Positions 37,520 through 50,100 of a DNA stretch of 64,000 nucleotides are shown one piece after another. The translations under genes were made by a program, and so were the position numbers. The notes beneath the pieces are model-generated. The model searched no databases. It was given only the letters and a program-made list of their open reading frames with translations, and had not been told where the DNA came from. How positions within the stretch are numbered: the stretch's first letter is position 1; every line of letters begins with the position of its first letter. The DNA is from Chaetorhynchus papuensis. Lineage: Eukaryota > Chordata > Aves > Passeriformes > Rhipiduridae. The stretch covers positions 62,001 through 126,000 of the forward strand of contig VWYX01001296.1 in NCBI GenBank assembly GCA_013396525.1, given 5' to 3'.

Positions 37520-37745
37520 CATCAAAAGGCGACGGGAGGGTTTCTCAGCAGGGCGAGGCGTGTGTGACAGCTCGTCGGCAGGGGCGGCAGCAGCGGAGAT
37601 GTGGCTCTGATGACATCAGCGCCCGGGCTGTCACCCGGAGGCGCAGCAGTGATGTTCGAGCTGCACCAAGCTGGTCGAGGCAGTGCGCCTCGGATACCGC
37701 GGGAGAGCACGCTAGCGGCTGCTCGTCTGGAAAACCAGGCAGCAG
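37520..37745. promoter_or_regulatory. CpG-rich patch with CRE-like site
   Basis: A short, CG-dinucleotide-rich patch in otherwise CG-poor DNA. It contains TGATGACATCA (37608-37618), a near-palindrome whose right part, TGACATCA (37611-37618), is a one-base variant of the cAMP response element. The overlapping 90-codon plus frame is Ser/Arg-rich without a domain. A small promoter or enhancer is possible. Confidence 0.4.
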
Positions 37746-40700
37746 TTCCCATGATCCTGGAGTAAAAGACAGTTAAGCCACACATTTGTTTTCAATGCTT
37801 GGATCTGGCACTGGATTCCTTTTTGAATGAAAACTATGCCAAACATCTTTTATAATTTTTTTCCCCAAGCAAATATGTGAGCAATCCAGCAGCAGAGTGC
37901 CAGAAACATTTGCTTTCCTTCCTAAGAAGTGGGGTAAAGGAAAAAAAACACCAACCACACACGCGCACAACAGATTTTATTTAAAGGCTTAAAAGAGGCC
38001 AAGTCACTTTAAACACTGGTAGGACTGGGATATTGAACTCTGCTCCTGGGTGTATATGTGCATACGCAAGGGGAGAGTAAAAATGCACGTGTTGGGGTAT
38101 GCATGGAAAGATTTTAATGCTGCCTAGTCCTTTCAGGCACTGCACTGCCTTCCAAATAACTATACATGCCTAAAATGAAAGAAAAAAAAAAAAAAACAAA
38201 AAGGTCTGAATCAAAGCTCAAGACCAGAATTTGGCTCCTGAAAGGAGGACTCTGACTCATTTCATGGGTAAGCCCAGGAGTAAGCTATGGAGCTAGCAGA
38301 TCCACATGTGTCTTCAGTTCTGCAACAGCGTGGGCCCAAGCAGCAAAGACACCGCTCCTGAAATCCTTGGAGCCGTCCACAATCACAGCAAACAAAGATC
38401 AAGCAGGGGTGCAGGCTGCGCTGGAAGGTGGATTAGTGTTCAAAGGCCGAGTCAAAGGAGAAAGGAGATAAGGTGAACGGCGTCATACCAAAGACAGCTA
38501 TTAAATGTAGTGGTAATCTGCTGAGCCACAGCCAAACAGAGCCTTTTTGCCTTGTTGGATGTGAATAACTCAGGGACAGATGGGAGCTGGGGGGGAAGGG
38601 GGTGGCTAGGGTATGGAGGGGTGAAGATCTGTCTGAAGGCTTGTTCCTCAGCCTTTCTAGGCACACAAAGTCCCCTTCTCCTCTCCCCTCACTGGTCCTG
38701 ATGGAGCTGCCGTGGTACCTAAGTCCCCCACCTTGCAGGGGCCTATGACGAGCCTTTAATTTGGAAAGCACTCACCACTCCCTGGCCACTCATGTGTGGC
38801 ATGTGGGCACCTTCCCAGCCCAAAACCCCAGGGAAAAGGAGTCTGTAAGTCTTGTTTCCCCTACAGCTCCTCACTGTAGCCTCTGCAAATGTAACTTTTC
38901 TGTTCCTAACAGCATTTCATCGTGAACACTTAAATAATTTGTACTGGCTTAAATCTCCTTTGACCATCCTATTAAGATATTTCTTCTTAATTAGTATTCA
39001 GTTGTTAATATCTTAAGAGAAACTCTTTGTCAGGTTTCTGCTATGTTTCATTAGCCTCTCTTTGGATCTTGTTTCTTTGTGCAACCTTAATAGCTCTTAT
39101 GATCCTGTTACATGTCTAAATGGTATTTTAATATACATCCAGCCTCTCACTGTCTCTATTCCTTCTCCTATGCTGCTACAACATTTACTAGGACCAGGAG
39201 GTCAGATCATCCTAAAACCAAGTCCTGTGCTTATTCCCATGTCAATAAAAGGCATCAGTATTTTTTTATCTGTACAAGAGCATCACATACTGTTGGAAAA
39301 GCCACTTGCCCCCCTGCACCCCATGGCCATGATGTTTCCATGGGGGAGTTTACTGTCTGGTATGCTGTGGGTCAAGTGCTTAGGAAGGAACAGTGCCTAC
39401 GTATCCCAGAGAATTGTGTTTGGCAGTTTAAGGCAGATATTTCTAAGGTCTTTTGAGAGTTACACCTAGTGCTCTAAAACTGAGGAGTGGTAACATTTCC
39501 CTATTTGTGGTGCAGTCCTGTCCCTGTCTGTGGAGTGGAGTCAGTTCACACAAGGGGCTGAACTGGTTTGAACAAACATTGTAAAATATCTAGCTCTGCA
39601 ATGTGTCAGTAATCTCTGCCAATAGAAATATTCTTCCATACATCCTTCAGTCCTTCATCTGCCATTTATGTTTATCTACAAAAAAATAAGAGGGGGGGGG
39701 ACCGGATTTTATTACTTGCACGTGCTCCTTCCCCAGCCTATATGAACAAATTATCCCAACCCAAAAAGCAACAGCTCAGGATACAAACAATTTCTCCTGA
39801 ACATGGAGAAAAATAGCGTATCGATGGGATTGAATATTTTTAGTTCCAGCTTTTGTTTTCAGGATGCTCTTTCAATTTGTGGGTCAGGTTAAGTCAAATA
39901 TTTCCATTCAGTGTTTCACAGAGAACAGACACCCCTCTGGCTGCTGAGCTATTTCTCTTTTTGGACATGAAGTTGGTCTTCAACCAAGCCTGGGTAACAG
40001 GTTAACAGAAAGTCAGGGGAAGGTCTTGTAGGATGCAATAATTCTTCCCTAAGAGACTATGTGGAACCAGAGGAGAAGGAGGTTACATCCTGAGGCTGTG
40101 TCTTTGCACTGTCCTCAGTTCCTGCTGGGGGGACTATTGGCTGAGGCTGAGCATCAGACCCCTCACCAAGGCTGCTGCCATTCAGCACTGGCTGGATTCT
40201 GAAACCAAAACCTTGCTTGCCAGGTTTGCACAGGTCAAAGAACATGCTGAGCTATAAAACCCAACACCCAGCCACATCCAGGGCTGTTTCAGTACATGGG
40301 GGCAGGAATTAAGGGAGCTCTTCACTCAGTCAGTCACCATGTCTCCAACTCTTGTCCCCACAGGCCGATTTTTGCAAGCCCAGTTTCACCACCATCCTGC
40401 ACCAAAACAGTGCCACTGAGTGTGGCATGTGCCCTGTTTGCCCTTGCCCAACATGGTGCACAGCCAGTCCATTCTTTCTTTGCTTGGATCACTGTTGTGG
40501 CTGATAGACCTTCCTCCTTCCTCATACTCCCCACCCAAGGGGAGCAATGAAAGCAATAATAATTTGGTTGCTGATGCAATTCTGTGATGATAGGAATCAC
40601 AGCCAGTGAGACTCTGATTACGGCCTTTTGAAGACGAGGCAGAGGCTGCTGTTTACCTCACCCCCAGCTGCCGACAGCCACACGGTTCCTGGCACAGCCT

Positions 40701-40930
40701 CCGCTTCCCCAGCACAGCTTCGTCCCCTGAGAGGTGCCATTCTGCCCAGCACAGGGGTAATTCCTTCAGTTACAGGGAAGCAATCAATCACATAGCAGGC
40801 TGTCTCTAGCTTGGTGGCACTAGCCTGGCTGTGGGAGCACCCCCAGTTCCTCCTCCCTACTCCCTGCCGGATACAGACAGCGCTGCAGGAGAACTAACGA
40901 TGCCGCAGCAGCCCCAGCTTCTGGAATTTC
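37746..40930. other. Non-coding segment, no gene recognised
   Basis: Unique, mostly AT-leaning DNA. Homopolymer-rich spots lie at 38179-38195 (A) and near 39690 (G). No exon or repeat family was recognised. Confidence 0.5.
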
Positions 40931-41070
40931 CTGGCTTTTCATAATCTTAACATCTCATTAGCGTTTATTTGCAGATGCATATCCTTGTTCTCTTCTCACA
41001 CAGGCTGCTGTAAATCACTGCTGCCTCTGCTGCAATCACTGTGGTCACCTCAGAAAGGAAAGGCCAGTTC
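40931..41070. promoter_or_regulatory. Homeodomain-rich stretch, candidate conserved element
   Basis: Unique DNA with TCATAATCTTAAC, CTCATTAGCG and TTTATTTGCAGATGCATATCC words around 40938-40985, typical of homeodomain and POU target clusters. It ends shortly before a CR1 insertion. Low-confidence call from texture. Confidence 0.22.
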
Positions 41071-41199
41071 CCAGAGGCAGAGGGACTGATGCAGAAGCAG
41101 TGTCTTCATCACCACGGCCTGAGCCTCCAAGCTAATTGTGCCATCTCCAGAGGCCAAGGTCAAAGCCAACTCCTCATTTGAATTTTCCTTTCATCACCT

Positions 41200-41382
41200 T
41201 GTCAAGCACTGGAAGAGGCTGCACAGGCAGGTGGTCGAGTCACCATTCCTGTTATTTAAAAGATGTGTGGATGTGACTCTTGGGGGACATGGTTTGGTGA
41301 ACTTGGCAATGCTGGGTTAACAATCGGACTTGGTGACCTTAGTGGTCTTTTCCAGCCTAGAGGATTCTACGATTCCATGATC
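41200..41382 (+). mobile_element. CR1 LINE, truncated 3' end
   Basis: Matches the characteristic 3' tail of avian CR1: words like CACTGGAAGAGGCTGCACAG, GGTGGTCGAGTCACCATTCC, GGACATGGTTTGGTG, GCTGGGTTAACAATCGGACT and GGATTCTACGATTCCATGA in the family's usual order. Only about 180 bases remain, as expected for a 5'-truncated insertion. The copy is moderately diverged, and no coding part of the reverse transcriptase is retained. Confidence 0.92.
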
Positions 41383-43149
41383 TCAGCAAACCAAATTCAC
41401 ACAATTTCATGGAATTGCCCTTTGCTAACTTCTACTTGGAAGTAGGGCTACCATGTCACCTTTCATTGGAGCAATAGATTCAGTAATCCTTTTGATAAAT
41501 GGAGGAGATTTTGGCAAACATGCTTTGAGCTTAAAGCAAATGCTTTATCTGAATGCAGAAAGAGGGCATTATTATTACATGCACTAGAAAGGCATGTAGT
41601 TTTATTTTTAGCTGAACAGGAAATACTGAGGTTAGCATGGTCATTCCTAGGTTGATCAAGTGGCAAAAGGGTTAAAGTGTAAACAGGACTGGAGAGAGAT
41701 GAAACAGGGAGCATCTGTCTTCTCCTTGTTTGCTCATGGTGATCACTTGTAGTCAGTATTTTTGCTGTGATGATAAAACTGCATTTTAAATAGAGATTTG
41801 TGTTTGATGAATAGCTCTCCAGTTATTGTTAAGAGTACAACGTTGTTCACTCATAGCACACAGTGTCAATTATTGCATCAAAAGTAGATTATCAAAATGA
41901 CAGGAAAATCTCTTCTGTTGGAAAAAAACCCTAACAAAATGCTTTTCTAGGGTTTCATCTCCTCTTCAGTGGGAGGCCAAAATACCCAACAGCGGAGAAG
42001 AGATGCAGAGGCAGAAGAGATCTCATTGATCACTGCCTTGAACCGCAGGTGGTCATCACTGTCCAGCTCCACATTCAAACTTTCCTAAGGATCAAACTTT
42101 CCAAAGATCAAAAACACTAAAGCACGAGCCTGTTTGCCAAGCTGCATCCCCTTCCCTTCCATTCTTCCATGCTAATGCTGAAGCTTCCCAAGATTTTGCC
42201 AACCCATCCCCTCAAGTTCCTCTTAGAGGGTGGCCCAGGTACCTGGTGACCACCTTGCCACCACCCTATCATCCCTTCCCATGGTGTGGCCAAAGCTGTC
42301 CCCCAAAGAGGCACTGAGACACAGAGAGATACACCAGCCATCCCTGCCTCTGGCATTTGCTCTGGAATTCAGACCCTCACATTATGGCCAAGGCCTCGCT
42401 GCTGAAAACTGAAGCTCCAGAGAGTCTTTTCTACTCCACAGAATGACTGCCTGGTTTGGTGTCCCAGCTGCTGCACCCAGCCTGTCTGGGCAGAAAAGGA
42501 TATTTGCCTCTTGTGCTCCTTGGAAAACATTCCTCAGATAAAACTGAGCTCATAACTCATCAAAATATACTAAATTACAGGAAAGCTGAAAAAAAGAAAC
42601 CTATAAACTGTATGCAGATACAAGATACACTGAAAAACTTAACCGTAAATCAATATACACCTCATAAGAAATCTTCCTATACTTAATGTGTACAAAATAC
42701 AAAGCAAATAAATATACATCATTGCATGTTCCTACAGGCTGTTTTGGTTTGGTTTTTTTTTTTTTTTTTTCTCTCAGCCTGAGATTAAAGCTAGCATCAC
42801 AGATTATTCTAGTGGAAATGCTGATGTTTGTGTGAAGTGAAGTCTTTCTTTGTTTATGTAACCCCAGGTTTTCAGCTACTTTATCAAGTAACTACCTCTT
42901 CGAATTTGCTGGCTGGCAGAAAACCTTAGCTTTGTTCCACAGCTCTAGTTACAGTCAGGATGATACAACAAATGTGTGGTTAAGGGGCTATTAAAGCGGC
43001 AAAAATGCCCTGTGAGGCTTGCTGTGTCTAAAGGTGGCAAACTCCGCTGTTAGTCTGTGGGACAGATGTTCCACAAAGGAGGAAGAGGGAAAGTGGGAGT
43101 TAAAGACATTTGTGCAATGCTTTCCCTCTGAAAAGACAATTCCCTTATG
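41383..43149. other. Non-coding segment, no gene recognised
   Basis: Unique DNA between two CR1 fragments. It contains an 18-base poly-T tract (42753-42770). No exon or RNA gene was recognised. Confidence 0.5.
42753..42770. repeat. Poly-T tract (18 T)
   Basis: Eighteen consecutive T following a TTTGG-repeat stretch. Low-complexity DNA. Confidence 0.9.
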
Positions 43150-43245
43150 AATATGCTTTAATTTTTGGCTGGCCCTGAAGTGGTCAGGCAGCTGGACTAG
43201 AGAAAGGTTGTAGGTCCCTTCCAACTGAGCTATTCTACTCTATTC
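43150..43245 (+). mobile_element. CR1 LINE, short 3' end
   Basis: The words GGCAGCTGGACTAGAGAAAG, TGTAGGTCCCTTCCAACTGA and CTATTCTACTCTATTC reproduce the terminal part of avian CR1 copies that end in ATTCT-type short repeats. Only about 95 bases survive. It represents a different CR1 subfamily from the copies at 41.2 and 57.8 kb, which end in GATTCTATG-type words. Confidence 0.85.
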
Positions 43246-44308
43246 ACCTTCTTCTCTCTACCCTGTGTTGTAGCACAATATGACCACCTGAAGCAGGAGA
43301 AGAGTTTTTAGTTTTATACCCTTTCAGTGGCTGAGGTGGAGACTCAGCTTTTCTTTGCCACCACGTCACTGAGGCACTGGAGAGGAGGCCCTGTGAGTAC
43401 AAGTAGAACACCTGTGTTGCTGAAGGTGACCCAAAACACTCTCCATCCTCCCACGTGCATCCTGCCACACTCTGTTCACAACCCTGCTGGGTTCAGCCCA
43501 GTGTGGACCTGTAATTAAGGATGGTGTGAGTGCCATGGGCCAAAACAATAGAAGAGATGTTCTGAGTGCAGTGAGCGTTTCTGGTTCACACTGCCCACCA
43601 AGATAACACACACGTCCTTTCCATTCAGATTATAAGGGAAAGTATTATAATTTTTCTGTGCAACAAGTACAATTCCTGCAGAACTCTGCAGCCTATTTTA
43701 AACAAGTGATTAGCAAGCTTCATGGAGCCTATCTTACACCATTTTTATCAACATTTATGTAAAATCACCTTTCATGTGTGTATTTATCTAATCACCACTT
43801 ACTGCCCCACTTACTCTAAAGTACTTCTTTCTGTTTCTGATTTTAACGTATTTTTCCCTTTTTCTTTTTCCCCCTCTAAAACAAGAGGTTGCCTTTTTAG
43901 CTGGTTGCCTACTAAAAAAAAATGAAATATTTTTTCCACACCTTGCCAAAAGTTGTCCAAAATGAAACAGTGACAGGGTCATGTAAATCCAGATATGTCA
44001 TGGCTGTAAGGGTAGTGGGGAGAGAAGCCTGTCTGTAAGTGGGGGGTATGATTCATTTGGATAACAATAGAGTCCACTGCCCTTTTCTACCAAATGTTTT
44101 TAGTTTGCCTCAACTAAGTCATTGTCTAACTTGTATAAATCTTTCCATCGTTTCTTGAATTATTGTTGGATGTTTGGGAAAAATATTTTTGGGTTTTTAT
44201 ATTGCAAAAAAAAAAAACAACAACCGAAAAAAAAATAGCTGATTACAATCATTTCCAAATAACACTTAACTCCTTGACACGAGGTCAGCAAGAGGGTTCG
44301 GAGTGTTC
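43246..44308. other. Non-coding segment, no gene recognised
   Basis: Unique DNA, T-rich at 43830-43875 and A-rich at 44206-44236. No exon was recognised. Confidence 0.5.
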
Positions 44309-44322
44309 GTGTGTGTGTGTCT

Positions 44323-44354
<32 letters not shown>
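44309..44354. repeat. GT dinucleotide microsatellite
   Basis: (GT)n interrupted by CTGTGTCT near 44321-44328. On the minus strand it would read as a His/Thr string, which explains a spurious frame there. Confidence 0.95.
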
Positions 44355-44359
<5 letters not shown>

Positions 44360-46984
44360 TTCTAATCTTTGAGCTGTTCCCTGAGAGACACATTGAGAAC
44401 TGGGGCTTGTCTGCTGACATGTTTTACACAGCTGATCCATTAGGATCCTGCTCTTCCTAGCCTCCCTGGCACCGCTTTGATCAGCGACATGTTTTAAAAA
44501 AAAAAAAAAAAAAGAAAGGGAAAAAAAAAAAAAAGAGTAAAAGGCACTTCTCTGATCAGGAATCCCTCCCCTCCACTAAATCATCCCGGGCACTTTAAAG
44601 CCACAGGAACCACTGAGGGACCCTTCAGCTCTGCGAGGCTTCACGACAGCTCTGCGCTAAAACATCCAGACGTGAGCCAGCAACATCTTTTGCCCAGTGG
44701 CCTCTTCTGCCCGGCTCTGTGATTAACCTCTTCCCAGCCCATTGGAAAGCCCTCTGCCACGTCTGCCTTCCCAACAGCACGCATCCAGAGGGGCTTGGTG
44801 CCCATCACACACACCAGGCACGAAGAACAAATGCCAGCACAGCTTCAGTTCCCTGTTTTTTTGCCAAAACTTGCCTCACCTGGAAAATTTGGCTGCTGCA
44901 GGATGCTGGTTCTGCCTTTCCATTGAGGAGGGGGGGTTTGTTTAATTTTGCTGAGCACCTTTACAAAAGTTGGTCAGAAAAGGATATGTCTGTGGGAGGT
45001 CACGGTGAGGGAAAAAGGAGAGAGAGGACACTATGAACAGGGGTGGGTTCAGATGTGTGTGCTTAGCCTGCCACTCTTCTCCAGGCCAGATAGGTATGAA
45101 AATGCAGTTGTAGAGGCAACCTCATGATATATCTCAGCCAGACTAACATCTGGCAGGAGGCACCCGGGGCACAGAGATTATGGGTGGGCTGTGGATGGTA
45201 CAAAGAGGGTGAGTGATGCTCTATCCACGTGGAAGCACCCTCTGACAACACACAGGGTAGACACAGCCAGGCTGTGGCCATGTCTGCACTGTAACCCCTT
45301 ACAGCACATACACACAGTGCCAGGCAGGACCTCACCAAGGGATGAGAGAACCCTTGTGGGTTAATCCCACTGGCCAGAGCTAGGACTTTCCTTGTCCAGC
45401 TCAGCAGGGTGTCTTGCTCTGGGACAGCTGCTCCAATTGCACTGGGAGGCACCAGATGCAGCAGTGGTCAGAGACTGCTGACAGGTGTCACCACTTTGCT
45501 TTGCGGCAAGCCCTGTAGGATAGACACCATTGCTTCAGCTGTTGGGTACCACCTTGGAGTGTTAAAATCCCAGCATCTTCTTTGGAAAGACGAAGGGGGG
45601 GGCAGTTGTACAGATGGCCATGGGCCCCTAGCAGTGAGCAGGGATGTGAGGGCTGTCAGGTGTGCTGCTGCTGCTGTGAACATCCAGATCAGCTTCCTCC
45701 TCATCCCTCCTTTTTAATATCCATGAGCCTGGTGGGGTCTTCACTTTTGATCACTTGCTGGGCAACTAGTAATAAACACCTCATGGCTCGGAGGGAGGAG
45801 ACCAACTAACAAAATATTCATTGCTGCCTTCCAAGACAAAATGAAAAGTCTTCATTGTGCTTGTTCTTTGCCACATTGACACCTCAGTGGGATGGAAAGT
45901 TAATGAGCCCAGGACAGTGTGGCAGTCTGAACCCTAAATAAGTACTCTGTGGTGTTCAGCAGCAGCAGGTATAGTGCCATGGTGGTACCAGCACATGGTG
46001 GTGCTGATTGCTCCTCTTTGTTCAGGTCTTCAAAGTCATTGCAGTTTGCAGGAGATGGAGCACATACCAGACATTGCAGAGATCCAGATGAATTGTCCAC
46101 TGCTGAAGGAAATCCCCTAAACTACATTTCTAGCAGCTTCCCTTCTCCTCAACCCCCACACATTAATTCCTTGCCTTTTTTGAGCATTTTTCACTGACTT
46201 GAGTGATGAGAGGAACTTTTTGCTCTGAATGTCCAGTGTGCCCTCTTTATTTGGTTTACAGAACAAATAGGGATAGTGTGATAGAAGATGTGCTCTTGAC
46301 AGCCTTCTTAAGATTGATATTTTGGCAGCACTGAAGTTGAGGAATCACTGCAATGTACTTTCTTTTTTTCCATACTCCTGCTGCTGGCTCATACAAAACT
46401 CTGTGATTCCCACATCCAACTGTGAGAAACATCTGGGTATAGCAGCTTGGCTTTAAGGCAGATTTGAGAGCATAAGGGAATTTACCTTCGGCTTGAGGCA
46501 TTTGCAAGAGTCTGAAGGTGCTGTTTTTTACCTTATTTCAGGGAGGCTTTACTATGTTAAATATTGGAAGTGAGATTCCCCCTATTGTTCACATTTCAAC
46601 TTGAAGTCCCTGCATCCCGGTGGGCACCCCTAATCTGCGTCCCCGCCACCCCATTTTTATCCTACAGGTCCTCTCTGACATGGCACTTGTGTGCTTTGTT
46701 AAGCAGACCAGTCTTAACAGAGAATTTTAAAAAAAGCACAAATCCAGTCTCAGCTCACTTACACTTCAGTTCAGACTGCGGCTGGAGGAGGATCTCTTCA
46801 GCCCTAGGTTTTCCTCACAGTATAAATCCCTGTGACTGGATCCCATAAAACAGTCTCATAAGCTCCCTAAGAATTTGTCAGGATGCCAGGTCTGGCGTGC
46901 CTAGCCCTCACAAAAGGGGGTAGCTGAAAGCAGCAGAGTGAAAAGAAGCCAAACACCTTAGTAAAAGAAAGGATTAAGGAAAAA
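44355..46984. other. Non-coding segment, no gene recognised
   Basis: Starts with two A-rich tracts (44496-44513 and 44521-44534), then mixed-composition unique DNA. Frames of up to 129 codons on both strands have no recognisable domain. A run of CTG triplets at 45664-45675 is short. Confidence 0.45.
44496..44534. repeat. Double poly-A tract
   Basis: Eighteen A, a GAAAGGG spacer, then fourteen A. It sits 140 bases from the GT repeat; together they make a low-complexity patch. Confidence 0.9.
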
Positions 46985-47125
46985 AAAAAAAGCCACATTA
47001 AAACAACATCCATTTTTTTCAGGCCATTTGCAGATAAATGACCTCTGTTCTTCTAATTAAAGAAAATGTGCAATTAGCTTAATCAGATCTGTGGGAAGAA
47101 AAGCAGTCGCTGAGTCTCAAAAGGC
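46985..47125. promoter_or_regulatory. Homeodomain-motif-rich stretch, candidate conserved element
   Basis: Unique AT-rich DNA with CTTCTAATTAAAGAA, TGCAATTAGCTTAATCAG and TTTGCAGATAAATGACC words within about 70 bases (47025-47095). These are TAATTA/TAATCA cores closely spaced. No reading frame is present. Conservation is suspected from texture only. Confidence 0.28.
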
Positions 47126-50100
47126 AGGTTCTGAGAAACTGCAGCCAACTTTTCCTGGGGCCGACTGGAGACACTACATCAGAAACAGCATGAGCCCTGC
47201 CAAAGACTTCTTCCTGTGAAAAATGATGTTTCAATTTAGGCTCCTGTATATTGTTTTCCTTAATCTCCCTCTCACTTGCTTACTCACTTGATCTCTCTTG
47301 CTCTTTGACACTCTAAATAGAGGCATGAAGAGGTATTGCCTTGTACTGATAGGGGCACTGCATCCTAATTTCCCAATGAAACAAGATTGAGTTTATCATC
47401 TCAGCTCCCCATCAGCCTTCATGTTCTTTGCGATCCTCAAATGGCACACGAGATCCAAAAGCATTCAGGGGCTAGAAATTGGGACTTTCCTTCAGGAAAG
47501 GAAAATAGGACTTGTGCAATGGGGAAAGGTCTTGAAACCCTTAGTGTTTGTGGGGGTGAAGGTCCTGAAAGGCTATTGGAAACCCTTGTGAGGAAGCTGG
47601 ACTCAGAGATCAGTCCCTCCTCTCTCAAGACATAGTGGGAAATTGTGCAAAATGCAGGGCCAGTGCCCTTAACCCTTTGCCAGTAATCTCCTCTGGCTTA
47701 TTCCACAAGCATTCAAAGAATAGAAAACAGGGAAGGAAGAACCACATTAGAACAAAAAAAAAAAGGCAGTTTTAAAGCATTATCTATTCAAATAGTTTTA
47801 AAGTTCAGTCTTCTTCCTAAAAGCAGGGAAAATCCCTTTTAGTCAGGCAGAGCAAAGAGGCAGCCCTACAACAATCTTGCCAAAACCACAAATTGGTCTG
47901 CAACTAGGCAAATGGGGACACAACTAATCATCAGAACAAATAGCCCTTTTTCTGTCCATTCCTTACCATGCATTTCCTAAGGCTGTTTTCAAGCTCGCTT
48001 TCAGCCATCTCTGCAGCCACGCAGGCATTTTATATTTCTCTGAATGTTGCTCCTAAGAAGTGAGAGAGCAATACAAAGTCTTGTGGTCCTTCCCCCCCAG
48101 CCCCTCCCACCCCTATTTACCTGCAGAGGGTCGTGTTTGGATCAGGGTTTGCTGGCTCTGCTGCACTCCCAGTGCAAGAGATGAAGACCACACCAGTGAC
48201 CATGTCCTGTTTCATTCTCTTCTTCTTCCAGGACAATTCCTTGGTGTCTGGCCAGTAACCACCTCTTGTTCACAAGTGTGTGCTCCTCTTCATGCCCACC
48301 TGCAGTTCAGCTTGTTGTTAACACGCCTCACAAGACTTGGGCTGATATTTCATATGGGAGTTTTCCCTGTCACAGCAGTTGTTCATGTCCTGGTTTGCCC
48401 AGTTCAGACATCCCTCTTCTGTCCTGTGGGAGTGACCTCAACTCTTCAGAGTTTTGGGTTTTGTGGGGAGCACAATTCCGTCTTTATATCTGTATCTGCA
48501 GCTGCAGAAGGTGTGCCTGATGTAGTGTCTCCATGACCTCCATGCTCTGGCAGAACTCTGGTTGTTCATATGCAGGCAGTAAATACCCCCAAACCCAGAC
48601 TTTTTTTCTGATTCTTGGGGTATCTTTGTTTCTCAACCCTTCTGTCCCAAAGGTTTTCAGTCCTTCTTATAGACATTTTATAGAAAAAACTTTTGATTTT
48701 TGAATGTTCATGTGATCTTTTTTGTTTGCTGTTTGAAATTATTCTTTCTTTAACAAATAAATGTTTGGTTTTTCAGCTATGGCTTGGGTTTGGTTTTTGT
48801 TTGTTTGTTTACAATTTTCCACCTAGAGAGAAGTTAAATACGCAGTTCAAAAAATCAGAGGTTTCCTTTCTCCTGCCTGTGCTTTCTTGTCGTCTCCTAA
48901 ATTTCTTCCATTGCTGGATAAGGGGAAAAAAGTCAGGGTTAAAAATAAAGATGGGGCCCTAAAATATCTTCAAACCAACAATAGGAAACGGATATGTTTA
49001 GCTTTTGGTTGGTTTCCAAAAATCCAAAGGAGGTAATACTTTATGTTAAAAATATTTATTAGCTCGGGTAATGAACACATTCAGATAAAAGGCCCCTTGT
49101 CTGAAGTGTGAGGCAACAAATAAGCTAAACCTTTACTATTCTACATCATGTAATGAATGTTTTGATGCAAAACCAGAACCTCTTGACCAGTCAGGAGGGA
49201 ATAACATGCAAGTCTGTGTCACACAGCTCTGCATGCTGAGGATGGGATGGATTCAGCTTTGCTTTCACCCCCAGGTTCATTTCAGGGAGTTATGGGGCTG
49301 CAGTCAATGTTGGCCACTGATTTTTAGCAGCCACCAGCTTGTGATGTGGCTTGAGAGGGCAGGGTTTTCGCCTGCATCCATGGGTCCCATAGGACCCCTG
49401 GGTATTTGCCTGGTGCTGCAGGGCCAGTGGGCTCCCTGCCAGCAGCTCCAAAATGTTGAGAGCTGGAGGCTGGCCCAAGCCTCTGAAAAACCCCATCACT
49501 AACATTTCTGACAAGATAAACTGCATTTTGAATGTGGAGATGACCTTGGTAATCAGAAATAAATCAGCAGGATAATCAAAATTGATGGGTAAGTCAAATC
49601 TAGAAAATTTATATACTGGAGCCCTATAGAATGGCTTGGAAATCCCCATAAGTAGGGTCCTGGCTGAAATTTTGGTCCCTTTGCTGCAATAATTTAAACT
49701 TTTCTATTTACTTTGGCACTCCGCAGTTCAGTGACTTGGCCTGATCAAAATGCTTTGATATGTCCAGCAAAAATAAAAAATATAAAAGTCCACGGGTAGT
49801 ATCTTGGTTTAGGACAACTGTGAACATGAAATTTAATCCCGGGCTTTGCAAGAGGGACTCTCTAGAACATACTGGAGGGGAAAGCAATTAATACTGCATT
49901 AAAAAAAAAATGGTCCTTCCTTTTCACTTTGCTTTTCAATGTCCTGTAATTTGGGCCAAAGCAAACAGTGCTTACGCCACTGCTGATGTTGGAAGTTCAT
50001 GTACCGCTGCTGATGTTACGTACATTAACACAGCAGTCACTGGAAAGGAAAAGCAAGTGTAATTTGTCCAGAGTGTGGACAAAAGGGGAGCACAGAATGA

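Noticed and set aside
48060..48536. 158-codon plus-strand frame
   Set aside because: Starts with GTG, which is not a normal vertebrate start; the peptide is hydrophobic-biased with no domain or splice context.
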